Source of the DNA: Scatophagus argus
Lineage: Eukaryota > Chordata > Actinopteri > Scatophagidae
NCBI RefSeq assembly: GCF_020382885.2
Contig: NC_058495.1
Coordinates: 6,317,627 to 6,381,626 of the forward strand
Direction of reading: 5' to 3'
DNA length: 64,000 bases
In this document: one piece after another, positions 38,640-51,952 of the stretch
Layout of the letters: each line of letters opens with the position of its first letter
Position numbering within the stretch: position 1 is the stretch's first letter
Made by a program: the position numbers and the translations under genes
The notes under the pieces: generated by a model
Databases searched by the model: none
Told to the model about the DNA's origin: nothing
The model's input: the letters and a program-made list of their open reading frames with translations, nothing else

Positions 38640-41637
38640 TGTAAAAGGTTTACACACATCCTTTTGTCCTGTTTAATTATCTTAGAATATATGTGACTTT
38701 GCAAAGGTAATTATTCCCAAGGATATTACCGTAAGTTTTCTAGAAATAAATTGTCTGGCTTTCGAGACTTGATGTTGAAAGCTATTTTGTTGTCTGCTAA
38801 AAATAGTCTGGATTGGGCAACTCGTCATTAGGCAATCCCGATCCTGCATGTGGTCAGTCTGTCCTACTGTTGGCCGGATCACTAAAACCACATAATGGCA
38901 CTGCCTTAAAGGGACAAGCCACAGTCCAACTATAAACACAACAGTGGCTCCACCACTAAGTTCAAAACAGGATTGAAACCCACTGCCACTTCTTTTAATT
39001 GCCATGTTATGTATGAGTTGACCTACGATAATGATTTCCGATCATATTAAAGGTTATGTTTATGTTGTTTGTGAACAGCTGTAAAACAGGCCTTTATTTT
39101 AATTACATTTTTCATACATAGTTGTTATGTTTGAAGTTGATTTTGTGGTCAGACAATTCATGATGTTGGTATTCTCATTTCCTGTACGGAAAAGGCAGGT
39201 GACAAAATTAAAATGTTTGTTTCTGAGATTATTGACAAACTTGTGAAGAAGTACAATTTAACAAGTTTAAAGAAAAAGTCAGCGATATGTTGTCAATAAG
39301 CAAAGCTTTAAGCAGGCTCCACTGTCCACAAGTTGTTTTATACTTACATACATAAAAAATGGCTTGTAAAACACACACTTCACTATTTAGGGTAATAATG
39401 ACTGCAGTGTTGTACATGCAGGAACACCTCAGAGCAGCAGAGCTGTCATTCATTGTATTAATTATACCTGTGCTTTCCCAGCTTTGACAAGCCAAAGTGT
39501 TGTGAAACTGGAACATGGTGTAGTATTTATGCTGATCTGTCACAGGTCATATCTACGTGCTGTATAAATGAGATGAGTCAAAGTCACATCACGATACATC
39601 TTTTGTTACTTCATTTTTATTCACTATTGAGCACTTATTTAGTCTGAACATGTCAGCACTGTTTTGTAATCTTCCATTACCTGCTAACATGCATGTCGTG
39701 TTTTGTCTTACCTCATACTGACCTGAATTCATTCAACCAAACATTCACATACACACACACACAAAACTCAGCCAAATTGAAAGCACTGTGAAACATGAAT
39801 CGCAATTCACATAAACACAAATAATCTGTGGTTTGTGTCACACGCAACACTGAGATCTGTGTTCATTGATTCATCTTACTGTCTCATTTGCTTCAGCTGT
39901 TCTCTTTTCTCTGGTGTATTTACATTTATTGCACAGTACTGTGCAGCTGGATGCACCACAATCTCTTGTGTGCCCTTTAATTGTAGGAGGATATAAGGAT
40001 GGCCTACCAATCCAACCAACAGCAGAATTACACCAGTGTTTGGTCACAAAACAGTGAAAAATGTATTGAAAATACCCTCTTTTCTTTGGTGAATGTGAGA
40101 ACGTGTGTTTTTTCGTAGCACTAAGCTGCTGGATAACAAAAATGTCTGTACCTGTGGGAACTTATTAATGTGGTCATCCATTTTGGTTGAAAGGTTACCT
40201 GCCTGCAGGGGAACCTGTTCCACAGGTGAGAACCATCACTTCACACTTTAAAGACGGAACTGACAGACTCTCACATTCCATTTCATAATCACCAAGCAGC
40301 TAGGAAGCTCTTACAGATGTTGTCAACATATCTGTTATCCTGTTATTAATGCTTACCTGATCAACCCAGACGGCATATGCTTGTTGCAGTCATTGTTATC
40401 ACATGTTCATATCATGTCAATTATTACAGGAATGTACCATTTAAAAATACCCTGTCCAATGCTGCAGGCTGTTGTCTCTCCAGATCAGTTCAGATGGTAT
40501 GTAGGTAAAAAGGCATGGCAGAAAGTCTTGATCATTCCTCAACCTTTCCACAACCAGTTTACTATACTTAGTAAGGCAGCGCTTTCATACCTTTTAGGCT
40601 TGGGAACCCTTAAATTGAAGTGTTTTCTGCTTATGACCTTGTCACTGGTGGTGTCCTGTTCCTCCAGAGAGAGATTTTTAGAAGGCAGAGGAGCTACAAT
40701 TATTAATTCAAAACCAAAAATGTTCTTGCTTGATGATTAGCAAATTTAGGGAGACATAAATTCACCTAACAAAGACTATAGCCTGACAGTGATGTATGGT
40801 TTCATAATGACAAACAATACAAATTTGAGTATTAATACATTAAATATCTTTTATTTGAGAATTAATATGAATGCCAGCATTCACATCAAGAACCAGCAAT
40901 TATGTCACATTTGTGTTAAGCCCCCATTAGGTGTTTTCAATATTGTGGCTGATCGATGTAGTCTGACTGACCACTCAAAGCACCTTACAACACCACTCAG
41001 CATTCATCCACTCACATCTATATGCTGGAGGCAGAAGATGCCATGCAAGGTGCCACCACCTCATCAGGAGCAAAAACCATTCACTGTTCAGTGTCTTCCC
41101 CAAGGACACTTTAACATATAGGCTGCAGAGGTAAGTGACTGAAGCATCGATTTCACAATAATTGGACGACCCGCTCTTTCTCCTGGTCGGTCCAACCAAT
41201 ATTGCACAGAGTTGTCTGGCTTATTAAAAGCTATTGCACTGCTCTTTTGTAACATTATAAATGAATGTACAAAAAGCACCAAATTCTGTGGTGGATTTGT
41301 AAAAAGAGCATGGTTGTCCTTCCATTTGAAGGAAAGCAGTCAATAAGGCACACACTTGCGCACACACTCAGATCTACCAAAGCCATTCAACTAGTTTCCC
41401 TGCAAACATCCTGTTGCAGCAGAGCTTTGCAAGCATTCGATCAAAAACCATATAATTCAAACGCAATTGGCAATGATTAGCTCTTAACAACATTAGCTTT
41501 CAAGTAGTCTATTGTGTTGTTACAAAAAGGGGAGTTCACGCTTGCAACACATGCTTTGCTACATCTGTGCTGTTGAGAGAAGTCGAAGAGTAAACATTTC
41601 GCTTGCAGCAATGGTTTTGTTTCGGCATGGCTGTCCC
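38640..41637. other. Spacer between rplp2 and bcl2l14 ends
   Basis: No supported gene. It contains a degraded SINE at 40965-41190 and probably the 3' UTR of bcl2l14, with a minus-strand AATAAA at 40850-40855. The 119-codon ORF at 40381 has no family features. Confidence 0.55.
40965..41190 (-). mobile_element. Degraded SINE-like repeat
   Basis: Segments such as CCACTCAAAGCACCTTACA, GCCATGCAAGGTGCCA, TCAGTGTCTTCCCCAAGGACAC and TTGGACGACCCGCTCT match my recollection of a common fish SINE. In intact copies a tRNA-like head follows the last segment. Here that head is eroded. Confidence 0.55.
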
Positions 41638-44600
41638 TCAGCTGTCACTGTCGGACACTGGGTGGTCTGTACACGCCTGTAAAACACAACGAAAGAGTTT
41701 TAACCCAAACCTCTACATGTGCCTGTTTTATTTCTGACTGTTCATATGCTGCAGTACAAAAAAACACCAAGCTACTTCTAGTGTTTCATGTTATGTTGAG
41801 TTTTTTTCCATTTCCAACATGTCTGACGCTTACCTGTGTGTATTCAAATCGATCCTGTAGATAGCGGTTCCCCAGGCCAGTAATGTGACCTACATTCTGT
41901 TTGGAGAGCCTGGCTATCTTGGCCGTAAAGTCGTATGTAAAGGCCAGCTTGACCAGCTCAGGTGCAGTGGGCAGGACAGTGGGAGGATCGTGGATTGGCG
42001 ATACTTCTTTCCCCACATACGCATCAGCCAACTTCTGAAAGGAAGAGTACGACATCCGCTGGAAGAAGCTGCTCAGGGTGGGATTATCCCTCAGCTGGAG
42101 GAGATAAGGAGAGGAAGGCTTTCAGTAAATACTGTGTGCTTTAACCTATTTCACTGCTAATCAATATTCATGTTAAAAGGACAAATACACCATAATATAG
42201 CTTAAATAATCACCAATAACTAACAGCTACTGATAAAATACATCTCTATGTCTTTCTTATTTCAAGTTCTTTCATGGTCAGACATCTATTGATGATGACT
42301 GATTGAACGACTGGCCCTAAAAATAAAAATACTGTGATTTACAATCACATGTGACAAAGTCAAGCAGCAAATCCTCACCTTCAACAAGCTCTAACAGTGA
42401 AACATTTTGCTTCAGTGCTTAATTAATTCTTAAAATAAATGGCAATTCACCTCCTATCAATAAACTAATCAATTAATTGACTTAATTTGGTGTCCAATCA
42501 TTGTATGACCAGTTTTTGCAATTTTTTTGCAGCTTTTTTTATGAGACAGTGAAATAGGGCAGTCACATGACCAGGCCTTATGACTTTCTCCTCTCTTGCT
42601 CATCTTACAATTTCACTACTGTTACCACCATTGTACACCATGTCTCCGCAGCTTTCTGGGAAACAGAACATATTACATGAAGCTGTGCTCTGGAGTTTGT
42701 ACTCTCTATTAACCTAACTTTATAAACCTTTTTATGGTTTACTGGTGAGTCTTTTACTTTCTGTTACTGCATAACAATTAATTCTTTAATAATTAACTAA
42801 AAGCATAATCTTATGCACAGCCAGACCCTGTCTGAAGCATTTAAAACAATTGTTCTGTAAGTATTCCCAAATTATTGAATGCTACACAGAGTTTCAACTA
42901 ATATTTTACTCAAAACAGCGACGAATACCAACCTTGTCATCTATGGCATCACCCTGTTCCTTTGTCAAAGCTATGATCCTGTTGATGACCTCCTCTGAGA
43001 TAAAGCAAAAGCATTTTTTGATTTTTAACAATGCGGAACAAAAACAAGCAGTCAACAGAAGTGACAGGATGGTGGTACATTTTGTAACTTCACAAAATCA
43101 ACATAATTTTGAAAAATCAAATGTAGTTGCTTATTGTCTGGTGTGTATTAAACAGATTGGCTTTGTATTACTACCAAATTTACTATCCTATTGCAAAGCT
43201 ATTTAAAGTTTAATACTGCTATGAACTCTACACTTTCACATTATAATAATGAAACACTTTCTCACCATCAGACAGAAGTTCAACTTCCTCCTTCTCTTGG
43301 AGCTCATGAACAATTTTTTCCAGTTCCTCTGAAACTTTCTCATAGTAAGAGTACGTTGGTTCTACGCTGACAATGGCTGAAAAGCAAACATCAGTTGTTT
43401 GTAAATGCAGTTCTGTAAAAGCAATAAAGCATTTTACAACAGTAATATGGCCAAGACTTCCACTAATTCTGGTTACAAACAAAACATTTTAAGAGTAAAT
43501 CACATTACTTGAAACTGTTTATACAAATACGCTAATCTATCCAGACATGCTCAGTACTCAAACTTACCTTCAACTCGGGTGATGTCAGTAGGGTTGAGAT
43601 CTTTACTATGTTTATGTGGTCTTATCACAGATATCCGCTTTTTGGAGAGGCTCCTCTTTATGGATTTTCTTCTCGTAGACTTTCTTTTTTGTAAAGTAGC
43701 TGGGGTTGTTGGCAGGCACATGATCGGGGTTTCAGAGGCCTCTTCTGCGTGGGAGACCTCGGGAATCTCTGATGGACCATCCTCCTCTTCACTTTTCTCA
43801 TCATTACTCTTCCGATTGAAAACACCAAACAAGCTTTTCCAAAACGAAGTCTTCTTGTTCTTCTTGGATTTTCTGGTGGGTTTTTCGGATTCTTCGTGAA
43901 GTGTGGCAGAATGATTCGGGGGAGGCTCGACCTCAGTAAATGTAGCAATATCCTCATCCTTTAATCCCTCAGCCAAGGAAAGAGATGGGTCACTGGAATG
44001 TCGTCTTTGCCTATTTGGCTTTGTCACCCACTTTTCTTTCCTCCCAGTCTTGTTGTGTCCCAGGGACCCATCATTTAGGCTGAGGCTGCGCTTGACGTAC
44101 ACCTCCAGCAGACGGATTGTATCCTTGTGAGGCACAGAAATCAACTGGCCGTTGGTAGGCCTGTGGTTTTTTGTGTGTGTTTCCATGGCTGGAAGACTAC
44201 AATTAACAACAAAACAAATCACACATATAATAAGCTTTAAGACTGTTTTGCATCAAACCTCTGCCAATCACAGTTTGAAATCACTTGTGCTCTAAGCAGA
44301 CAACGAGCAATTTGGAAGATTTTAAAGCTAAAATGACTGGTCGATTAATTGATTAATCTGCTGACAGAAAAATGTTTTTTGAGTAATTTTTCAAACAAAA
44401 TGCTCAACAATTTTGAGGATTGATTTTACTGATCAGATAAAATAAGCAATAAATTAATCAAGACAACAGTCACCAGATTTAATAGACAGTCAAGCAAGCA
44501 TTGGCTGCAGCCCAAAACTTAAGTGAGGTTGGACCTAATCATTATTTTCTTACTCTCATGACCAACTGATTAAAGGAAACCGTTTAATACTTAATATTTG

Positions 44601-44946
44601 CTTCATAATGACTTAAACAATTGCTCGATTATTAATTACAAATCGACTAATTTAATACAATTGATATGAATTACAGTTTTCAGTTGATTTTCTGTCTATT
44701 GACAAATCGATTAATTGTTAGTCATTTCAGACTTAAACTACAAACTGAGAAAAACATGTTTCTTTATGAACCAGAGAGTCCTGCATTAATGTTTCAGTTA
44801 CTGTGCGTTCATACTGTTTATGAACGCCACACACAAAAGTCATAAGGAAACGGAGGAAGTATCCGCACTGTATGTCTTATGCGCATGTAGCGCTATAGGC
44901 TAAAGCTAACGTTACAGTTTCCATGGACTCACCTCGTCTCCTTCAT
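41638..44946 (-). CDS. bcl2l14: Bcl-2-like protein 14 (Bcl-G type)
   Basis: Six coding exons, 44946-44933, 44196-43568, 43376-43266, 42994-42933, 42094-41834 and 41676-41638, are consistent in phase and give 371 aa. The first contributes only 14 bases (MKET + 2 nt). If the transcript starts later, ATG at residue 9 would serve. The large second exon is Lys/Ser-rich and holds KKTSFWKSLFGVF, matching KKSSWKAFFGVV in human BCL2L14. A BH3-like segment, IIALTKEQGDAID, lies at 258-270. LSSFFQRMSYSSFQKLAD and the TAKI...GLGNRYLQDRF stretch (about 325-355) match the C-terminal Bcl-2-like part of human Bcl-G. The predicted end, ACTDHPVSDSDS, lacks the tryptophan/glycine BH2 tail of the human protein. 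The family is linked to apoptosis regulation and, in mammals, also to protein trafficking. Name moderately sure. Confidence 0.78.
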
Positions 44947-45410
44947 TAGCAGTAGAATCGGTGAAGTATATGCGTCTGACTCGCAGTAGCTTGTCTTATG
45001 AAGTTGTTTCTCTCACGAAGGGGCTCTCCGAAGTGCCTTTACCTGCATACTCCACCCATGTTTGGACACGTCCCTGCCTTTTCGTACCTGCAGTCACGTA
45101 TATCGTCATGTTCAATCGGAAAAAGAGGACGGCGGAGAGGGAAAATCCTTCCTGCTCTACATAGCAGCTAAGAGACGTCAGGCTTTACAGCCTTGTTTAT
45201 GGTTTCGCCGTCTCTACTTTACTCTGCATTTATCATCCACGTCGAGTTGGCCACGATTTACAGGAAGTAAAAGCTTCATAGGTCATTTCCTATCAAGAAG
45301 AAACACTTAAGTTAATGTCACGTGCCTTAAGACCTTTTTTCAGGATGTTGAAGAGGCCGGCATAGTAAAAGTTTGCCATAAAATTACTTTTTGCATGGTA
45401 CCAAATCATC
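44947..45410. other. Upstream side of bcl2l14
   Basis: Contains the promoter or 5' UTR side of bcl2l14. Overlapping short ORFs on the plus strand have no family features. Confidence 0.5.
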
Positions 45411-45415
45411 AGTGG

Positions 45416-45760
45416 ATGAGGAAGTACGCAGATCTTCTACTTAAGTAACCTTAATGTATTAATACTAAAGTGTAAATAAGTATAAGTCCTTCATTCAAAG
45501 GTTTATTTGACTGAAATAGCATCAAAGTACAGTTCAAGAACCAAAAGTAAAAGTGGGCTACTCATGATGCAGAATGTCATGATGCAATTCTTAATATTGA
45601 ATTCTTGTATTCTTGTATTGTATTCTTATTCTAATGTGTAAGCACTAACGTAGCAGCTAGTAGAGGAGGTGCTGATTTAAACTGCTCATACAGCCGGGTA
45701 ATCAATATTTATGAGTTGATTTTGTGTTAATAAACTGAATGTGCAAAGTGTTGTAGCAGT
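45416..45760. mobile_element. Degraded fish interspersed repeat
   Basis: Segments such as GAGGAAGTACGCAGATCTTC, AAAAGTAAAAGTGGGCTACTC and GCACTAACGTAGCAGC follow a repeat I recall as very common in teleosts, of non-autonomous transposon type. A related piece seems to occur near 46.21-46.24 kb, and another fragment lies at 59140-59195. Terminal repeats could not be defined. Confidence 0.55.
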
Positions 45761-46111
45761 GTTAGGGAGTACTGACTAACTTGTAATTACACCATTAGTT
45801 GAACTATGTTTTGCAGTAACTTGCTGGTAGTTCAGCTACATTCAAGTTTTCATAAGGATCCAAGTAGTTAATTCACTTTTGTTCCATTTTCTGTGTTAGC
45901 TGCTGAAATTAAAGTGTTGATTCTTATAAGTAAATGCAAAAACTTGAATATATCAGGTGACAATAAGTCACAAGTACTGATTGTGGGTATTTACTCCCAA
46001 ATGTTCAGTTACAGGTTACATCCTACTTCAGAAGTTATCTGGATAACTGAGTAATCCTGCTTGATGTTGTTGATGGAGCAGCTGACTGATGGATATTGTG
46101 TATACAATAAC

Positions 46112-46145
46112 ATCAGCTTTGGTGTACATATACACCAAAGCTGAT
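46112..46145. repeat. Perfect inverted repeat, 15-bp arms
   Basis: ATCAGCTTTGGTGTA (46112-46126) and TACACCAAAGCTGAT (46131-46145) are exact reverse complements around the 4-base loop CATA. Confidence 0.97.
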
Positions 46146-49100
46146 ATTCCAGTACTTGCCCTTGATCAATGAGGTATTTTATACTTTTGGTTTATGTATG
46201 ACCTCAGTACAATGAGTAAAAGTATAAAGTGGCATAAAATATGTGAAATATATGCACATTATAGACAGATATATCGATAAATAGACCAAGATGGTAGAAT
46301 AATATAAGCTGCATCATACAGTATTACCAGTGAGCATGCTGCTAAATATCTGTGCTCACAGATAACAATGGTCTATTTCCAAAATTCATTAATGAATTGA
46401 TTCATTTTATTTTATAGCATAACAGTGTTTATTTCATAGCAGCGTACATAACACCATGACCAGTTTGTGTTTGTAGTGCCTTCAGTAAATAATGTAGCCA
46501 GAAGCTGTTATTTTTCTATACTGGTGAGCCATATCATTAAGCTAAGACGGGATAGCATAAGCCTTTACTGATTGATCCCTACAAGGCAAATTCAGGTGTT
46601 GCAGCGCTACAAGGACCAAAATAAGTGCATGTATATTCCAATAGCCACTGGATGCACTACGTTGAGAGATGTTTCTAATATTTAGACCGTTGTATGTAAA
46701 TCAATGAGAATAAAGACAATATGAGAAACTACTGCTGTGTGTAGTCAGGTTTATATACACATATACAGGTCAAGCTGTGTTATATACGGTATTGTATAAT
46801 GATGGTGAATTTTCCACATTTGTAGCCCATTACTCAGGTATCATTCTATGAGCAGGTTTTATTTTAAAGGAAAGCCTTGGTTTCCTGTAATCTGTCAGTT
46901 ACTGAATTTTTTCCACACAACTTTTTATGACCAAAGCCACTGACAACATTTTAAACTTTGTGATCTTATTTATCACTTTTGAGTTATGTAACTATCACTG
47001 CCCTGCCCTCCCCTGACACACATGAGCTGGGACTGGCCTGGCAGTACGTAGTGCAGTCAGACTCAAAATCTCCAGGAAGTGACCGTAATCAGAGTGAAAC
47101 TACTTTCATGGAAAGCAAATTTGTCTGTCAGTATCAACCAGCAGTTATTGTTTTCAGTGCATCTGATTTATGAGTAATCTCTTAACTGTTTACCGTCTAT
47201 GGGACACATGACACTTTTGTTTTAAACTGAAAGCAACATTTGAGCAACTGGTGACCTGGCCAGTTTGTGGTGCAACCAGTTTTAAGGTTAACAAAGCAGC
47301 TTCTGTTTATGTGTCATGCATTGTCTAGAGAGACTACAGCAGACTGTAGTTTATTCATTATCAGCCATCAGTGACCTAGTGACCCCAATTAGCCTATTCA
47401 TCAGTTTTTTAAAATGCATTTGATTTCTCCTAAGTGTGTTGCACTGTGAGGAGACTTTCATTCATTTCAGATACAAATGACATTTATTCAAATATTTAGA
47501 TACATTTTAACTGTGAATTGATAAGCTTTACGTCAGCTTTGCTTTTACAAGCCCCTCACTTCTTTTAGATTGACAATAGGGACAACACATTTATAAAGGC
47601 TTTAGAAAATGAAAAATCATTGTATGTTGTATTTTGAGCCACAAAATGTAGTACTTCAGTGAAGCCACAAGGTGTCACACTGCACACTGTGCAGCCCTGG
47701 AATACCGCCTACAGTCTATAATAGAATGTGTCCCTATTATATCTATCTGTATTTCCTGACAGACAAAGTACAAATACAAAGAAACTGAACTAAACTTGAG
47801 TATTTCCATTCCATGCCACTTTATACATCCACCCACAACTATCCAGACAGAAGAAAATGTACTTTTTATTCAAATACATTCATTTGACCACTGTAGTTGC
47901 TATTTTCTTTTCAGATTAAGATTTTACAGACAAACCAAATGATGAACAAATGAAATGCAATGCACTGTTAAAGATTAAACTAACCAAAATTATATAAAAT
48001 ATACCATCTATAACATCAAATGCATAAAAATGCTCCTAAAGCAATATTGAATCTATACTAATGAAAGTATAACATTCACATGGGCCAATGTCTCTACAGT
48101 GAGTGCTTTAGTTTGTGATACATTAAGTGCATTTTGCCAGGAACACTTGGCGCTTAACAAGTGGCATTTTCTATGTCTGACTTAAACATGTCATCAATGC
48201 CTGAATTTTAAGAGACTTTGCCTCACATTACCAGTCGATTTTAAGTGTTTCAAACAGAAATCTTTTCAGAAATTGAATGCATTCCTAAGATTTTGGAATG
48301 TGTTATCTAAAAGTACAAATACAATCCAGTTAAATACTAAACATTGAGATTGCAATGAATGACTCTTTCTTTATTCTAGAAGCTTGTTGGTACAGCGGTC
48401 TTTCCCATTGTCGGAATAACTAAATAAGTAGTTGTCTGCGCAGTGTTATCCAGATTCATCTTTGTAATGCACTGCAGCTGGATAATCACATTGCCTCTCC
48501 AATCAGTCATTTTTGGTTGATGCGAAGAGCAGCCTGTGGTCATCTGGAGAAGCAAAACATTGTGCACTGTTTGATCCCAGGTGATACTTTAGGTCACCTT
48601 CTTCATTTTTCATGGGCCTTAAGCAGGACAAATGTGAGACTCGCATTTCTTCCCACACAAGTCTGGCCATTGACCTCCAGGGCTGACGCACTGCAGAGGA
48701 GCAGTCACCGTGCAGTTACCTGTCATAAATCTTTATCTCCTTGAGTCATTACGCGCCCTCTCTGTTATGGGACTCCGTTCTCCAATCTTAAAGTGATGGA
48801 TGAGAAAACCCCTGGCAGAGCAGAACTGACCTGACAAAGCATATGCATACTGGAGAAAACAGTGGCATCCAAATTATAAATTACCTGTGCATAGAATATA
48901 GCCTAAATGCTTTATTGATTCACTACGGTTGACGTGTTTGATATATTAAGAGCTGATCATCAAAAACAGTCGTTTGAGACACTCTGAATTATTAAAGTAG
49001 ACCAAAATGTCATTTGAATAATTGAAGAGTAGAGTCCTGCCACAAACTCTCAGTCAGGATCATGGGAGTTTCTTGTTTTGTCACCAAAGGAGTACACGAG

Positions 49101-51917
49101 AGAACCTGTCAATGTACATGGCAACATGCATTAGTCTGTCCCTCAATACTTTCCCTGCCTGCCTGTGGCTCTTAGCTTCTTTTCTAGATCTAAGCTTCTC
49201 TTAGATCTTTTAAATCAGGTCACAGCTATATAGATTTATTTATTAAAAAGTTGAATAATTTCCTGAAACGTCTGGGATTTTAACAAAGTAAAACATAACA
49301 AAACTCTTATTTAATAATGACTGTATTTTCATTTTGAACATCTAGTACAACAGGATGATATGTAAGGGGTCTGTGTGAAAAAATAAACTTTAGTGTTCAT
49401 GTAATAAAGGTTAACCAGTGGCTTACTGATATAGTTTTAATAGTTTAGGGGCAATATTGGAGGTCTGTAATAGAAGAATAGCCTAATGTAAACCAGGTTT
49501 GTCTCTCCTAGAAATTATGTCTATGTATTACTGAATTGTTTTCCCAATTGTGTTGCTGACCAATGTAATTGGTGCCTGGATTATGTGGATAATGTGGGAA
49601 TCACTATGAGCAGATATCCTTCTCCAAGAGTGAATATTTTGTTAGAAAAAAAATAAATTGGCTGTCAGTGAACATTTTACTGATAGATTCAGCATCAGCA
49701 TTTTGCAACTTGCCAAAAATGTTAATTAGCAACATTGTGTTAATAAAAAAATATATTTTGCTCAGCAATTATGTTTCCTTCAAAATGTATTTACAGTTGC
49801 ACATTAGTTGTAAATGAATGTAATTTTTAGGAGGCAACATGTGGGCTACACTTGTTAGTTGGACTCAGTTTATACTTGGTTTTGGTCTTTTCGTGGGATT
49901 TGTAAAATAAAAAATAAAGGCAAAAAAAGAATATTAGCAGCTTTATACATCAGCAAATTAATTGGGGATTCTTATTTTATTCTGGGTAATAGTTACAGAT
50001 ATCTTCAAGTGATTTACATATTTTGAGACAGCAAAAATGAGAGAATGTGGGATGCGTGAATGACAGATTTCCAACATGAGTGAAGCAAATGAAACTGAAA
50101 ATGATAAACAGAATGACAGACATGTCCCTTCTGAGGAGTGTTTTATCTCACTGCGTCAGGATTCCTGATCCTCCATCACCTCCGGTGAGGAGCAGGGTGA
50201 GTCCACCTGTCCGTCCTTCATCCTGTCCAGTGCTGAGAGAGCAGATGGGGCACCTCACAAGCTTAGTTTATCTCGTGCCAAAAATATGCAGCTCATTTGT
50301 CATAATGCACCCTTTTCCTTTTGGTGAAGTTTATTTATTTAGCTTTTCAACTGAGTCATATCAGACCTGTAGTCACTTAAGGGGCTATAAAAGTAATGCA
50401 GAACCCATATCTTGTTCTTGGTCAGCAAAGTCAGGGCACAGAATCAATGGCTCAAGTCATAGGTGAGCACAGTTGAACTTTGATCAATATAAAACCCAGG
50501 AGGATTGTTTTGCCAGTCAATATTACACCTGCTGTGCTCTGAAGAAGCACCAGGTTCACAGTTTGATCAAAAACATAATTGCAAGGTTGCGGTCTGTCCT
50601 GCATTCAGGAAAGTTACCGTCAATGGCAGAAACAGGAGCCTTCAATACAAACACAAGCTGCCCAGGTCCAAGTGACTTTGCCCTCTGAAGGGCGTGGACT
50701 ACAGTAAACAGGCTGCTGTCTGTGCAGGTCTGAAATTGGCTCATAACGTGTCTGCTGACAAAACAGTAACCCAATCTACTGATACGAGACTCACCGTCTG
50801 AGCTTTCGTGTGAGACCTGTGCATTGTTTCCCTTAAAGCCTGACACAGCTTGTCACTGAACTGGAAAGTAAAGGGAAGAGTCATGCAACGATGATATTTT
50901 TAGGTCCACTAAGGACTGCAGTACAGTCTGCTGTGTCACAGTGATAGGACCATCTGCTGGTCTTTGAATGAATTTCTTGGGGTGAATCTTTATCAAAGGC
51001 AGGATGGATGTGATCTCTTCGTGGAACACCCGATGAATTATAAATGACAGACTCACATTGGCTTTGACCTTGTCAGAGCCACCTGTCTGTTAAATGCTAA
51101 AATGCTATCAGGCCTCCTCTTTGGTATATCACTGTGCGATCAGTGATCAGCAGGGCAGAAGGGCGGCCCGCTGACCTGACCGTTAACTACTGACTAAGAA
51201 GAACAGGCCTCTTAACAGTCATCAAAAACAAATCCAGTATCTTTTAGCAGGAAACGATTTTAACAGCTTTGTTTTATTGAGGGGGAAACAACTTGGAAAA
51301 TCTAAAGTCACAAGCATGGTACATACAAAACATGCACCGTTCAAAATTAGATATGGTTTTAATATACTGACAGAGAATATGTTCTCCACGGGACTGTATG
51401 GGACAGTTAGGCATGTGAAACAGCCAGCTCGTACCCTTGTAGGCTAAGATAGATAATCTTATAAATGATTCATTTGGTCTGCATATTTAGTTCGGTGCTT
51501 TTGAAACTATCCCAGTCAAAGGCATTGTCAACTCATAGCACTAGAATTTCTCTATCTAGGGAAGACTTGTGCCACTGGAAAGACATATATTATGTTTCAA
51601 TTCCACTTTTTTGGACTTATCCCAGAGATCCTGGAAAACAACAAAGTCTTGTTAGTCTTTTGGTTTTCCATCTGTTGCATTTCTTCAAGACTTCTATTTT
51701 TAGCTGAGCACTCATTTTTAATTAGATAAATGGCTTGTTATCCAGAAGACACAGCGACAAATGTCTGGTCTTGCAGTCAGCTATCTACATCATGACACCA
51801 GATGTACTTGTACTAATGTACTAAAATTATTTTTAAAAAAAGAGCCTCTCCCTCTTGGGATGTGACGCATTCAAATTCTCACTGGGGACAATTTTTTGAA
51901 CAGAGTAATACAGACAC

Positions 51918-51921
<4 letters not shown>

Positions 51922-51949
<28 letters not shown>
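51922..51949. repeat. (AG)n microsatellite
   Basis: About fourteen AG units. Confidence 0.93.

Positions 51950-51952
<3 letters not shown>

Noticed and set aside
44280-44720. Repeat remnant with many ATTAATCGATTAAT-like words in bcl2l14 intron 1
   Set aside because: Resembles a common fish repeat but is too degraded to delimit.
50080-50466. 128-codon plus-strand ORF
   Set aside because: Proline-rich start but no motif, no splice sites or conserved segment seen.
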